In this document: piece after piece, positions 11,481-26,062 of the stretch
Layout of the letters: each line of letters begins with the position of its first letter
How positions within the stretch are numbered: position 1 is the stretch's first letter
From: Chamaelirium japonicum
Taxonomy: Eukaryota > Streptophyta > Magnoliopsida > Liliales > Melanthiaceae
Direction of reading: 5' to 3'
NCBI GenBank assembly: GCA_947650365.1
Contig: CANTAL010000143.1
Span: 124,001 to 188,000 of the forward strand
DNA: 64,000 bases
Position numbers and translations under genes: made by a program
The notes under the pieces: model-generated
What the model was told of the DNA's origin: nothing
Seen by the model: the letters and a program-made list of their open reading frames with translations, nothing else
The model's database searches: none

Positions 11481-12818
11481 ACGAATGGATACATTCGTGT
11501 GAATGAATTAGAATGGATCGTATGAATGAGTAAGAATGGATCGTACGAATGAAATAGAATGGATTGCACGAATGAATTAAAATGGATCGTACGAATGAAT
11601 TAGAATGGATCGTGTGAAAGAATTAGAATGGATTGTATGAATGAATTAGAATGGATCGTACGAATGAATTAGAATGGATCATACGAAGGAATTAGAATGG
11701 ATCGTACGAATGAATTAGAATGGATCGTACGAATGCATTAGAATAGATCGTACGAATGAATTAGAATGGATCGTACGAAGGAATTAGAATGGATCGTACG
11801 AATGAATTAGAATGGATATATTCGTGCAAATGAATTAGAATGGATCGTATGAATGTATTAGAATGGATCGTATGAGTGAATTAGAATGGATCGTACGAAT
11901 GAATTAGAATGGATCGTATGAATGAATTAGAATGGATACATTCGTGTGAATGAATTAGAATGGATCGTATGAATGAATTAGAATAGATTTTGTGAATGAA
12001 TTAGAACTGATCGTACGAATGAATTAGAATGGATACATTCGTCCGAATGAATTAGAATGGATTGTATGAATGAATTAAAATGGATCGTACGAATGAATTA
12101 GAATGGATCGTATGAGTGAGTTAGAATGGATACGAAGGAATTAGAATGGATCGTACGAATGAATTAGAATGGATCGTACGAAGGAATTAGAATGGATCGT
12201 ACGAATGAATTAGAATGGATCGTACGAATGAATTAGAATAGATCGTACGAATGAATTAGAATGGATCGTACGAAGGAATTAAAATGGATCGTATGAATGA
12301 ATTAGAATGGATCGTACGAATGAACTAAAATGGATACATTCGTGATAATGAATTTGAATGGATCGTACGAATGAATTAGAATGGATCGTACGAATGAATT
12401 AGAATGGATCTTACGAATGAATTAGAATGGATCGTACGAATGAATTAGAATGGATCGTACGAATGAATTAGAATGGATACATTCGTACGAATGAATTAGA
12501 ATGGATTGGACGAATGAATTAGAATGGATCGTACGAATGAATTAGAATGGATCGTACGAATGAATTAGAATGGATCGTACGAATAAATTAGAATGGATAC
12601 ATTCATCCGAATGAATTAGAATGGATCATACGAATGAGTAAGAATGGATCGTATGAATGTATTAGAATAGATTGTACGAATGAATTAGAATGGATCCTAC
12701 GAATGAATTAGAATGGATCGTGTGAAAGAATTAGAATGGATTGTATGAATGAATTAGAATGGATCGTATGAATGAATTAGAATGGATCGTGCGAATGAAT
12801 TCGAATGGATCGTACGAA
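11481..12818 (-). repeat. Satellite block R7
   Basis: Counterpart of R4, including TTTTGTGAATG…AGAACTG (near 11990) and the truncated monomer near 12120. Ends GAATTC 12816-12821. Confidence 0.94.
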
Positions 12819-13304
12819 TTCATTCTAATTCATTCATACAATCCATTCTAATTCTTTCACACGATCTATTCTAATTCATTTGTAGGATCCATTCTAATTC
12901 ATTCGTACAATCTATTATATTTCATTCGTACGATCCATTCTTACTCATTCGTATGATCCATTCTAATTCATTCGGACGAATGTATCCATTACGATCCATT
13001 CTAATTCATTCGTACGATCCATTCAAATTCATTCGTACGATCCATTCTAATTCATTCGTACGATCCATTCTAATTCATTCGTACGATCCATTCTAATTCA
13101 TTCGTACGATCCATTCTAATTCATTCATACGATCTATTCTAATTCATTCATACAATCCATTCTAATTCTTTCACACGATCCATTCTAATTCATTCGTACG
13201 ATCCATTCTAATTCATTCGCACAATCCATTCTATTTCATTCGTACGATCCATTCTTACTCATTCGTATGATCCATTCTAATTCATTCGCACGAATGTATC
13301 CATA
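12819..13304 (+). repeat. Satellite block F8
   Basis: Counterpart of F5. CGATC at 13176-13180 again lacks the LTR. Ends ATCCAT-A-ATGGAT (13298-13310). Confidence 0.94.
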
Positions 13305-13742
13305 ATGGATCATACGAATGAGTAAGAATGGATCGTAGGAATGAAATAGAATGGATTGTGCGAATGAATTAGAATAGACCGTACGAATGAATTAGAATGG
13401 ATACATTCGTGCGAATGAATTAGAATGGATCGGACGAATGAATTAGAATGGATCGTACGAATGAATTAGAATGGATCGTACGAATGAATTAGAATGGATC
13501 GTACGAATAAATTAGAATGGATACATTCGCCCGAATGAATTAGAATGGATCATACGAATGAGTAAGAATGAATCGTACGAATGAAATAGAATAGATTGTA
13601 CGAATGAATTAGAATGGATCCTACGAATGAATTAGAATGGATCGTGTGAAAGAATTAGAATGGATTGTATGAATGAATTAGAATGGATCGTATGAATTAA
13701 TTAGAATGGATCGTGCGAATGAATTCGAATGGATCGTTCGAA
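13305..13742 (-). repeat. Satellite block R8
   Basis: Counterpart of R5. Ends GAATTC 13740-13745. Confidence 0.94.
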
Positions 13743-14351
13743 TTCATTCTAATTCATTCATACAATCCATTCTAATTCTTTCACACGATCAATTCTAATT
13801 CATTCGTACGTTCCCTTCTAATTCATTAGCATGATCGATGCTAATTCATTCGTTCGATCAATTCTAATTCATTAGCACGATCCATTCTAATTCATTCGTA
13901 CGATCCATTCTAATTCATTCGCACGATCCATTCTAATTCATTCATACAATCCATTCTAATTCTTTCACACGATCCATTCTAAGACATTCGTAGGATCCAT
14001 TTTAATTCATTCGTACAATCTATTCTATTTCATTCGTACGATCCATTCTTACTCATTCGAATGATCCATTCTACTTTATTCGGACGAATGTATCCATTCT
14101 AATTTATTTGTACGATCCATTCTAATTCATTCGTACGATCAATTCTAATTCATTCGTACGATCCATTCTAATTCATTCGTCCGATCCATTCTAATTCATT
14201 CGCACGAATGTATCCATTCTAATTCATTCGTACGGTCCATTCTAATTCATTCGCACAATCCATTCTATTTCATTCGTACGATCTATTCTTACTCATTCGT
14301 ATGATCCATTCTAATTCATTCGGACGAATGTATCCATTCTAATTTATTCAT
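13743..14351 (+). repeat. Satellite block F9
   Basis: Starts like F3 and F6 but is cut short at ATTCATACGAAT (14346-14357). Confidence 0.93.
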
Positions 14352-15016
14352 ACGAATGGATACATTCGTGCGAATGAATTAGAATGGATCATACGAATGA
14401 GTAAGAATGGATCGTACGAATGAAATAGAATGGATTGTACGAATGAATTAGAATGGATCGTACAAATGAATTAGAATGGATCGTACGAATGAATTAGAAT
14501 GGATCATACGAATTAGTAAGAATGGATCGTACAAATGAAATAGAATGGATTGTACGAATGAATTAGAATGGATCGTACGAATGAATTAGAATGGATCGTG
14601 TGAAAGAATTAGAAAGCATTGTATGAATGAATTAGAATGGATCGTATGAATGAATTAGAATGGATCATGCGAATGAATTCGAATGGATCGCATGATCCAT
14701 TCGAATAGAATGGATCGTATGAATGAATTAGAATGGATCGGGCGAATGAATTAGAATGGATTGTAGGAATGAATTAGAATGGATTGTATGAATGAATTAG
14801 AATGGATCGTATGAATGAATTAGAATGGATCGTGCGAATGAATTAGAATGGATCGTACGAATGAATTAGAATCGATCGTATGAATGAATTAGAAGATATC
14901 ATACGAATGAATTAGAATGGATCATACGAATGAGTAAGAATGGATCGTACGAATGAAATAGAATGGATTGTACGAATGAATATGAATGGATACATTAATG
15001 CGAATGAATTAGAATG
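14352..15016 (-). repeat. Satellite block R9
   Basis: Contains the GCAT hairpin at 14677-14706. Switches to F inside GAATGCGATCC near 15016. Confidence 0.92.
14677..14706 (-). repeat. 13-bp-arm hairpin, GCAT loop
   Basis: Perfect copy of 7020-7049. Confidence 0.93.
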
Positions 15017-16021
15017 CGATCCATTCTAATTCATTCGTACGATCCATTCTAATTCATTCGCACGATCCATTCTAATTCATTAATAGGATCCATTCTAACT
15101 CAATCATACAATCCATTCTAATTCATTCGCACGAATGTATCCATTCTAATTCATTCGTACGATCAGTTCTAATTCATTCACAAAATCTATTCTAATTCAT
15201 TCATACGATCCATTCTAATTCATTCACACGAATGTATCCATTCTAATTCATTCATATGATCCATTCTAATTCATTCGTACGATCCATTATAATTCACTCA
15301 TACGATCCATTCTAATACATTCATACGATCCATTCTAATTCATTTGCACGAATATATCCATTCTAATTCATTCGTACGATCCATTCTAATTCCTTCGTAC
15401 GATCCATTCTAATTCATTCGTACGATCTATTCTATTTCATTCGTATGATCCATTCTTACTCATTCATACGATCCATTCTAATTCATTCGTCCGATCCATT
15501 CTAATTCATTCGCACGATCCATTCTAATTCATTCGTACGATCCATTCTAATTCATTCGCACGATCCATTCTAATTCATTCGTCCGATCCATTCTAATTCA
15601 TTAGCACGATCCATTCTAATTCATTCGTACAATCCAGTCTAATTCATTCGCACGATCCATTCTAATTCATTCATAGGATCCATTCTAATTCATTCATACG
15701 ATCTATTCAAATTCTTTCGCACGAATGTATCCATTCTAATTCATTCGCACGAATGTATCCAGTCTAATTCATTCGTACGATCCATTCTAATTCATTCGTA
15801 CGATCCATTCTAATTCATTCGTACGATCCATTCAAATTCATTCATAAGATCTATTCTAATTCATTCATACAATCCATTCTAATATTTTCACACGATCCAT
15901 TCTAATTCATTCGTACGATCCATTCTAATTCATTCGCACAATCCATTCTATTTCATTCGTACGATCCATTCTTACTCATTCGTATGATCTATTCTAATTC
16001 ATTCACACGAATGTATCCATA
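15017..16021 (+). repeat. Satellite block F10
   Basis: Includes the CAGTTC…CACAAAATCT pair near 15170 and several CGTCCG and CGCACG monomers. Ends in the degenerate hinge ATCCATAAAGGAT (16015-16027). Confidence 0.92.
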
Positions 16022-16427
16022 AAGGATCATACGAATGAGTAAGAATGGATCGTACGAATGAAATAGAATGGATTGTGCGAATGAATTAGAATGGATCGTA
16101 CGAATGAATTAGAATGGATCGTACGAATGAATTAGAATGGATACATTCGTGCGAATGAATTAGAATGGATACATTCGTGCGAAAGAATTAAAATAGATCA
16201 TATGAATGAATTAGAATGGATCCTATGAATGAATTAGAATGGATCGTGCGAAAGAATTAGAATGGATCGTACGAATGAATTAGAATGGATCATGCTAATG
16301 AATTAGAATTGATCGAACGAATGAATTAGCATGGATCGTGCTAATGAATTAGAATGGAACGTACGAATGAATTAGAATGGATCGTGTGAAAGAATTAGAA
16401 TGGATTGTATGAATGAATTAGAATGAA
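16022..16427 (-). repeat. Satellite block R10
   Basis: Includes GTGCTAATG, AACGAATGAATTAGCATGG variants. Ends at GAATTC 16425-16430 followed by GTACGATCC. Confidence 0.93.
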
Positions 16428-18477
16428 TTCGTACGATCCATTCGAATTCATTCGCACGATCCATTCTAATTCATTCATACGATCCATTCTAATTCATTCA
16501 TACAATCCATTCTAATTCTTTCACACGATCCATTCTAATTCATTCGTAGGATCCATTCTAATTCATTCGTACAATCTATTCTATTTCATTCGTACGATCC
16601 ATTCTTACTCATTCGTATGATCCATTCTAATTCATTCGGACGAATGTATCCATTCTAATTTATTCGTACGATCCATTCAAATTCATTCGTACGATCCATT
16701 CTAATTCATTTGTACGATCCATTCTTACTCATTTGTATGATCCATTCTAATTCATTCGTACGATCCATTCTAATTCAATCGTACAATCGATTCTAATTCA
16801 TTCGCACTATCCATTCTAATTCATTCGTACGATCCATTCTAATTCATTCGTATGATCCATTCTAATTTATTCGTTCAAATATATCCATTCTAATTCATTC
16901 GTACGATCCACTCTAATTCATTCGCACAATCCATTCTAATTCATTCGCACGAATGTATCCAATCTAATTCATTTGCACGATCCATTCTAATTCATTCCTA
17001 TGATCTATTCTAATTCATTCGTACGATCCATTCTAATTCATTCTAATTCATTCGTATGATCCATTCTACGATCCATTCTAATTCATTCGTATATTCCATT
17101 CTAATTCATTAGCACGATCCATGCTAATGAATTAGAATGGATCGTACGATCCAATCTAATTCATTCATACGATCCATTCTTACTCATTCGTATGATCCAT
17201 TCTAATTCAATCGTACGATCCATTCTAATTCATTCGTACGATCCATTCTAATTCCTTCGTACGATCCATTCTAATTCATTCATACGATCCATTCTAATTC
17301 CTTCGTATGATCTATTCTAATTCATTCGTACGATCCATTCTAATTCATTCGCGCAATCTATTCTAATTCATTCGTACGATCCATTCTAATTCATTCGTAC
17401 GATCCATTCTAATTCATTCATACAATCCATTCTTATTTATTCGCACGAATGTATCCATTCTAATTCATTCGTACGATCCATTCTAATTCATTCGCACAAT
17501 CTATTCTAATTCATTCATACGATCCGTATTAATTCATTCGCACGAATGTATCCATTGAAATTCATTCATACGATCCATTCTACTTCATTCGTACTATCCG
17601 TTCTAATTCACTCATACGATCCATTCTAATTCATTCATACGATCCATTCTTATTCATTTGCACGAATATATCCATTCTAATTTATTCGTACGATCCATTC
17701 TAATTCCTTCGTACGATCCATTCTAATTCCTTCGTACGATCCATTCTAATTCCTTCGTACGATCCATTCTATTTCATTCGTATGATCCATTCGAATTCCT
17801 TCGTACGATCCATTCTAATTCCTTCGTATCCATTCTAATTCACTCATACGATCCATTCTAATTCATTCGAACGATCCATTCTAATTCATTCATACAATCC
17901 ATTCTAATTCATTCGCACGAATGTATCCATTCTAATTCATTCGTACGATCAGTTCTAATTCATTCACAAAATCTATTCTAATTCATTCATACGATCCATT
18001 CTAATTCATTCACACGAATGTATCCATTCTAATTCATTCATACGATCCATTCTAATTCATTCGTACGATCCATTCTAATTCACTCATACGATCCATTCTA
18101 ATACATTCATACGATCCATTCTAATTCATTTGCACGAATATATCCATTCTAATTCATTCGTACAATCCATTCTAATTCCTTCGTACGATCCATTCTAATT
18201 CATTCGTACGATCTATCTAATTCATTCGTACGATCCATTCTAATTCATTCGTACGATCCATTCTAATTCCTTCGTACGATCCATTCTAATTCATTCGTAC
18301 GATCCATTCTAATTCATTCATACAATCCATTCTAATTCTTTCAGACGATCCATTCTAATTCATTCGTACGATCCATTCTAATTCATTCGTGCAATCCATT
18401 CTATTTCATTCGTACGATCCATTCTTACTCATTCGTACGATCCATTCTAATTCATTCACACGAATGTATCCATTTGT
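16428..18477 (+). repeat. Satellite block F11 with one flipped monomer
   Basis: One flipped monomer at 17122-17145, set between ATTAGCA/TGCTAAT (17108-17128) and GGATCGTACGATCC (17139-17152), as in F2. From 17172 it matches base 1 onward. Ends ATTTGTACGAAT (18472-18483). Confidence 0.93.
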
Positions 18478-20521
18478 ACGAATAAATTAGAATAGATTGT
18501 ACGAATGAATTAGAATGGATCGTACGAATGAGTTAGAATAGATCGTACGAAGGAATTAGAATGGATCGTACGAATGAATTAGAATGGATCGTACGAATGA
18601 ATTAGAATAGATCGTACGAATGAATTAGAATGGATCGTACGAAGGAATTAGAATGGATCGTACGAATGAATTAGAATGGATATTTTCGTGCAAATGAATT
18701 AGAATGGATCGTATGAATGTATTAGAATGGATCGTATGAGTGAATTAGAATGGATCGTACGAATGAATTAGAATGGATTGTATGAATGAATTAGAATGGA
18801 TCGTACGAATGAATTAGAATGGATCATACGAATTAATTAGAATGGATCATACGAATGAATTAGAATGGATCGTACGAATGAATTAGAATGGATCGTACGA
18901 ATGAATTAGAATGGAAACATTCGTGCGAATGAATTAGAATGGATTGTGCGAATGAATAAGAACAGATCGTGCGAATGAATTAGAATGGATCGTACGAATG
19001 AATTAGAATGGATCGTGCGAATGAATTAGAATGGATCGTACGAATGAATTAGAATGGATACATTTATGCGAATGAATTAGAATGGATCGTACGAATGAAT
19101 TAGAATGGATCGTATGAATGAATTAGAATGGATCGTACGAATGAATTAGAATGGATCGTGCGAATGAATTAGAATGGATCGTACGAATGAATTAGAATGG
19201 ATCGTACGAATAAACTAGAATGGATACATTCGTGCGAATGAATTCGAATGGATCGTACGAATGAATTAGAATGGATCGTACGAATGAATTAGAATGGATC
19301 TTACGAATGAATTAGAATGGATCGTACGAACGAATTAGAATGTATCATACGAATGAATTAGAATGGATCTTACGAATGAATTAGAATGGATCGTACGAAT
19401 AAATTAGAATGGATCGTATGAATGGTATAGAATGGATACATTCGTGCGAATGAATTAGAATGGATCGGACGAATGAATTAGAATGGATCATACGAATGAA
19501 TTAGAATGGATCAAATGAATGAATTAGAATGGTTACATTCATGCGAATGAATTAGAATGGATCGTACGAATGGATTAGAATGGATCGTACGAATGGATCA
19601 GAATGGATACATTCGTGCGAATGAATTAGAATGGATCATACGAATGAGTAATAATGGATCGTACGAATGAAATAAAATGGATTGTATGAATGAATTATAA
19701 TGGATCGTGCGAATGAATTTGAATGGATCATACGAATGATCTAGAATGGATCGTGCTAATGAATTAGAATTGATCGTACGAATGAAATAGAATGGATTGT
19801 ACGAATGATTTAGAATGGATCGTACGAATGAATTAGAATGGATCGTACGAATGATTTAGAATGGATACATTCGTGCGAATGAATTAGAATGGATCATACG
19901 AACGAATAAGAATGGATCGTACGAATGAAATAGAATGGATTGTACGAATGAATTAGAATGGATTCGTACGAATGAATTAGAATGGATACATTCGTGCGAA
20001 TGAATTAGAATGGATCGTACCAATGAGTAAGAATGGATCGTACGAATGAAATAGAATGGATTGTGCGAATGAATTAGAATGGATTGTACGAATGAATTAG
20101 AATAGATCGTGTGAAAGAATTAGAATGGATTGTATGAATGAATTAGAATAGATCGTATGAATGAATTAGAATGGATCGTACGAATGAATTAGAATGGATC
20201 GAACGAATGAATTAGAATGGATCGTACGAATGAATTAGAATGGATACATTCATGCGAATGAATTAGCATGGATACATTCATGCGAAAGAATTAGAATAGA
20301 TCATATAAATGAATTAGAATGGATCCTATGAATGAATTAGAATGGATCGTGCGAATGAATTAGAATGGATCGTACGAATGAAATAGAATGGATCATGCTA
20401 ATGAATTAGAATTGATCGAACGAATTAACTAGCATGGATCGTGCTGAATGGAACAAACGAATGAATTAGAATGGATCGTGTGAAAGAATTAGAATTGATT
20501 GTATGAATGAATTAGAATGAA
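18478..20521 (-). repeat. Satellite block R11
   Basis: Counterpart of R1, with TAAGAACAGA at 18957 and GTGCTGAATGGAACAAACGA at 20441. Ends GAATTC 20519-20524. Confidence 0.94.
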
Positions 20522-21534
20522 TTCGTACGATCCATTCGAATTCATTCGCACGATCCATTCTAATTCATTCATACGATCCATTCTAATTCATTCATACATT
20601 CCATTCTAATTCTTTCACACGATCCATTCTAATTCATTCGTACGATCCATTCTAATTCATTCGTACGGTCCATTCTAATTCATTCGTACGATCCATTCTT
20701 ACTCATTCGTATGATCCATTCTAATTCATTCGTACGATCCATTTTAATTCATTCGTACGATCGATTCTAATTCATTCGCACTATCCATTCTAATTCATTC
20801 GTACGATCCATTCTAATACATTCGTATGATCCATTCTAATTTATTCGTTTAAATATATCCATTCTAATTCATTCGTACGATCCATTCTAATTCATTCGCA
20901 CGAATGTATCCATTCTAATTTATTTGCACGATCTATTCTAATTCATTCCAATAATCTATTCTAATTCATTCGTACGATCCATTCTAATTCATTCTAACTC
21001 ATTCGTACGATCCATTCTACGATCCATTCTAATTCATTCGTATATTCCATTCTAATTCATTAGCACGATCCATGCTAATGAATTAGAATGTATCGTACGA
21101 TCCAATCTAATTCATTCATACGATCCATTCTTACTCATTCGTATGATCCATTCTAATTCAATCGTACGATCCATTCTAATTCATTCGTACGATCCATTCT
21201 AATTCATTCGTACGATCCATTTTGATTCATTCGTACGATCCATTCTGATTCATTCGTACGATCCATTCTAATTCATTCGTACGATCCATTCTAATTCATT
21301 CGCGCAATCTATTCTAATTCATTCGTACGATCCATTCTTATTCATTCGTACGATCCATTCTAATTCACTCATACAATCCATTCTAATTTATTCGCACGTA
21401 TCCATTCTAATTCATTCGTACGATCCATTCTAATTCATTAATATGATCCATTCTAATTCATTAGTACGATCCATTCTAATTCATATGCACAATGGTATCC
21501 ATTCTAATTTATTCGCACGATCCATTCTAATTCA
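20522..21534 (+). repeat. Satellite block F12 with one flipped monomer
   Basis: Counterpart of F2. Flipped monomer at 21073-21096 after the hairpin 21059-21079. Ends AATTCAGG (21529-21536). Confidence 0.93.
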
Positions 21535-23267
21535 GGATCGTACGAATGAATTAGAATGGATACATTCGTGCGAATAAATTAGAATTGATCGTACGAATGA
21601 ATTAGAATGGATCGTGCGAATGAATTAGAATGGATCATACGAATGAATTAGAATGGGTCGTACGAATGAACTAGAATGGATACATTCGTGCGAATGAATT
21701 AGAATGGATCGTACGAATGAATTAGAATGGATCGTACGAATGAATTAGAATGGATCTTATGAATGAATTAGAATGGATCGTACGAATGAATTAGAATGGA
21801 TACATTCGTGCGAATGAATTAGAATGGATCGGACGAATGAATTAGAATGGATCGGACGAATGAATTAGAATGGATCGTACGAATGAATTAGAATGGATCA
21901 AATGAATGAATTAGAATGGTTACATTCATGCGAATGAATTAGAATGGATCGTACGAATGGATTAGAATGGATCGTACGAATGGATTAGAATGGATACATT
22001 TGAACGAATGAATTAGAATGGATCGTACGAATGAATTAAAATGGATCGTACGAATAGATTAGAATGGATCCTACGAATGGATTAGAATGGATACCTTTGC
22101 GCATATGAATTAGAATGGATCGTACGAATGAATTAGAATGGATCATATTAATGAATTAGAATGGATCGTACGAATGAATTAGAATGGATACATTCGTGCG
22201 AATGAATTAGAATGGATCGTGCGAATTAATTAGACTGGATCGTGCGAATGAATAAGAATAAATCATACGAATGAATTAGAATAGATCGTACGAATTAATT
22301 AGAATGGATACATTCGTGCGAATGAATTAGAATGGATTGTATGAATGAATTAGAATGGATCATACGAATGAATTAGAATGGATCATACGAATTAATTAGA
22401 ATGGATCTTACGAATGAATTAGAATGGATCGTACGAATGAATTAGAATGGATCGTACGAATGAATTAGAATGGATACATTCGTGCGAATGAATTAGAATG
22501 GATTGTGCGAATGAATAAGAACAGATCATGCGAATGAATTAGAATGGATTGTACGAATGAATTAGAATGGATCGTGCGAATGAATCAGAATGGATCGTAC
22601 GAATGAATTAGAATGGATACATTTGTGCGAATGAATTAGAATAGATCGTACGAATGAATTAGAATGGATCGTATGAATGAATTAGAATGGATCATACGAA
22701 TGAATTAGAATAGATCGTGCGAATGAATTAGAATGGATCGTACGAATGAATTAGAATGGATCGTACGAATGAACTAGAATGGATACATTCGTGCGAATGA
22801 ATTAGAATGGATCGTACGAATGAATTAGAATGGATCGTACGAATGAATTAGAATGGATCTTACGAATGAATTAGAATGGATCGTACGAATGAATTAGAAT
22901 GGATCGTACGAATGAATTAGAATGGATACATTCGTGCGAATGAATTAGAATGGATCGGACGAATGAATTAGAATGCATCGTACGAATGATATAGAATGGA
23001 TCGTACGAATGAATTAGAATGGATTGTACGAATAAATTAGAATGGATACATTCGTCCGAATGAACTAGAATGGATCATACGAATGAGTAAGAATGGATCG
23101 TACGAATGAAATAGAATAGATTGTATGAATGAATTAGAATGGATCCTACGAATGAATTAGAATGGATCGTGTGAAAGAATTAGAATGGATTGTATGAATG
23201 AATTAGAATGGATCGTATGAATGAATTAGAATGGATCGTGCGAATGAATTCGAATGGATCGTACGAA
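21535..23267 (-). repeat. Satellite block R12
   Basis: Counterpart of R2, with GCGCATATG near 22098 and TAAGAACAGA near 22516. Ends GAATTC 23265-23270. Confidence 0.94.
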
Positions 23268-24127
23268 TTCATTCTAATTCATTCATACAATCCATTCTAA
23301 TTCTTTCACACGATCCATTCTAATTCATTCGTATGTTCCATTCTAATTCATTAGCACGATCCATGCTAATTCATTCGTTCGATCAATTCTAATTCATTAG
23401 CACGATCGATTCTAATTCATTCGTACGATCCATTCTAATTCATTCGAACGATCCATTCTAATTCATTCATAGGATCCATTCTAATTCATTCATACGATCT
23501 ATTCTAATTCTTTCGCACGAATGTATCCATTCTAATTCATTCGCACGAATGTATCCATTCTAATTCATTCGTACGATCCATTCTAATTCATTCGTACGAT
23601 CCATTCTAATTCATTCGTACGATCCATTCTAATTCATTCATACGATCTATTCTAATTCATTCATACAATCCATTCTAATTCTTTCACACGATCCATTCTA
23701 ATTCATTCATACGATCCATTCTAATTCATTCGCACAATCCATTCTATTTCATTCGTACGATCCATTCTTTCTCATTGGTACGATCCATTCTAATTTATTC
23801 ACACGAATGTATCCATTCTAATTCATTCGTACGAATCCATTCTAATTCATTCGTACAATCTATTCTATTTCATTCGTACGATCCATTCTTACTCATTCGT
23901 ATGGTCCATTCTAATTCATTCGGACGAATGTATCCATTCTAATTTATTCGAACGATCCATTCTAATTCATTCGTACGATCCATTCTAATTCATTCGACCG
24001 ATCCATTCTAATTCATTCGCACGAATGTATCCATTCTAATTCATTCGTACGTTCCATTCCAATTCATTCGCACAATCCATTCTATTTCATTCGTATGATC
24101 CATTCTTACTTATTCGTATGATCCATT
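23268..24127 (+). repeat. Satellite block F13
   Basis: Same variant order as 31619-32044: CTTTCACACG, ATTAGCACG, ATTCGTTCG, TCATAGGATCC, TTTCGCACGAATG. Ends ATCCAT-T-ATGGAT (24121-24133). Confidence 0.93.
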
Positions 24128-24898
24128 ATGGATACATTCGTGCGAATGAATTAGAATGGATCATATGAATGAGTAAGAATGGATCGTACGAATGAAATAG
24201 AATGGATTGTGCGAATGAATTAGAATGGATCGTACGAATGAATTAGAATGGATCGTGTGAAAGAATTAGAATGGATTGTATGAATGAATTAGAATGGATC
24301 GTACGAATGAATTAGAATGGATCGTATGAGTGAATTAGAATGGATACGAAGGAATTAGAATGGATCGTACGAAGGAATTAGACTGGATCGTACGAATGAA
24401 TTTGAATGGATACATTTGTGCGAATGAATCTAAATGGATTGTGTGAATGAATTACAATGGATCGTACGAATGAATTAGAATGGATCGAACGAATGAATTA
24501 GAATGAATCGTATGAATGAATTAGAATGGTTACATTCGTGCGAATGAATTAGAATAGATCGTACGAATGAATTAGAATGGATCGTACGAATAAATAAGAA
24601 TGGATCATGGGAATGAATTAGAATGGATCTTACGAATGAAATAGAATGGATCGTACGAAGGAATTAGAATTGATCGTACGAAGGAATTAGAATGGATCGC
24701 ACGAAGGAATTAGAATGGATCGTACGATTGAATTAGAATGGATATATTCATGCAAATGAATTAGAATGGATCGTATGAATGAATTAGAATGGATCGTATG
24801 AGTGAATTAGAACGGATAGTATGAATGAAGTAGAATGGATCGTATGAATGAATTAGAATGGATACATTCGTGTGAATGAATTAGAATGGATCATATGA
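24128..24898 (-). repeat. Satellite block R13
   Basis: Holds a truncated 20-bp monomer near 24329 and GAATGAATCTAAATGG near 24420. Breaks abruptly at TATGACATTCG (about 24895), with no clear palindrome. Confidence 0.92.
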
Positions 24899-25394
24899 CA
24901 TTCGTACGATCCATTCTAATTCATTCGTCCGATCTATTCTAATTCATTCGCACGAATTTATCCATTCTAATTCATTCGTTCGAATATTCTAATTCATTAG
25001 CACGATCCATTCTAATTCATTTGTACGATCCATTCTAATTCATTCGCATGATCCATTCTAATTCATTCATAGGATCCATTCTAATTCATTCATACGATCT
25101 ATTCTAATTCTTTCGCACGAATATATCCATTCTAATTCATTCGCACGAATGTATCCATTCTAATTCATTCGTACGATCCATTCTAATTCATTCGTACGAT
25201 CCATTCTAATTCATTCATACGATCTATTCTAATTCATTCATACAATCCATTCTAATTCTTTCACACGATCCATTCTAATTCATTCGTACGATCCATTCTA
25301 ATTCATTCGCACAATCCATTCTATTTCATTCGTACGATCCATTCTTACTCATTCGTATGATCCATTCTAATTCATTCGCACGAATGTATCCATA
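24899..25394 (+). repeat. Satellite block F14
   Basis: Similar to 23400-23760. Ends ATCCAT-A-ATGGAT (25388-25400). Confidence 0.93.
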
Positions 25395-26062
25395 ATGGAT
25401 CATACGAATGAGTAAGAATGGATCGTACGAATGAAATAGAATGGATTGTGCGAATGAATTAGAATGGATCGTACGAATGAATTAGAATGGATCGTACGAA
25501 TGAATTAGAATGGATCGTATGAATGAATTAGAATGGATCGTGCGAATGAAATAGAATGGATTGTGTGAATGAATTAGAATGGATCGTACGAATGAATTAG
25601 AATGGATCGTACGAATGAATTAGAATGGATCGTAAGAATGAATTAGAATGGATCTTACGAATGAATTAGAATGGATCGTACGAATGAATTAGAATGGATC
25701 GTACGAATGAATTAGAATAGATACATTCGTGCGAATGAATTAGAATGGATCGGACGAATGAATTAGAATGGATCGTACGAATGAATTAGAATGGATCGTA
25801 CGAATGAATTAGAATGGATCATACGAATAAATTAGAATGGATACATTCGTCCGAATGAATTAGAATGGATCATACGAATGAGTAAGAATGGATCGTACGA
25901 ATGAAATAGAATAGATCGTACGAATGTATTAGAATGGATCCTACGAATGAATTAGAATGGATCGTGTGAAAGAATTAGAATGGATTGTATGAATGAATTA
26001 GAATGGATCGTATGAATGAATTAGAATGGATCGTGCGAATGAATTCGAATGGATCGTACGAA
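25395..26062 (-). repeat. Satellite block R14
   Basis: Ordinary R monomers ending in the GAGTAAG, GAAATAG, GTGTGAAAG order. Hinge GAATTC 26060-26065. Confidence 0.94.

Larger units (their letters stand above)
9738..13742. repeat. 3.9-kb higher-order unit, copy B
   Basis: Tandem copy of 5837-9737, about 4.0 kb because of added monomers. All six strand switches are present in the same order (10535, 11480, 12817, 13304, 13740). Confidence 0.85.
13743..14770. repeat. 3.9-kb higher-order unit, copy C (partial)
   Basis: Starts like copies A and B but jumps from F to R at 14351 instead of the 20-bp palindrome, then keeps the GCAT hairpin (14677-14706, 3,755 bp after copy B). Similarity stops near 14770, where A and B switch to F and this copy stays R. 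Confidence 0.7.
17172..23267. repeat. Large module P, copy 2
   Basis: Second copy of the 6-kb module at 1-5836, with the same F-R-F-R layout. It keeps about 70 bases after the GTGCTGAATGG junction that copy 1 lacks (20461-20520), so copy 1 has a deletion near 3050. Confidence 0.8.
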
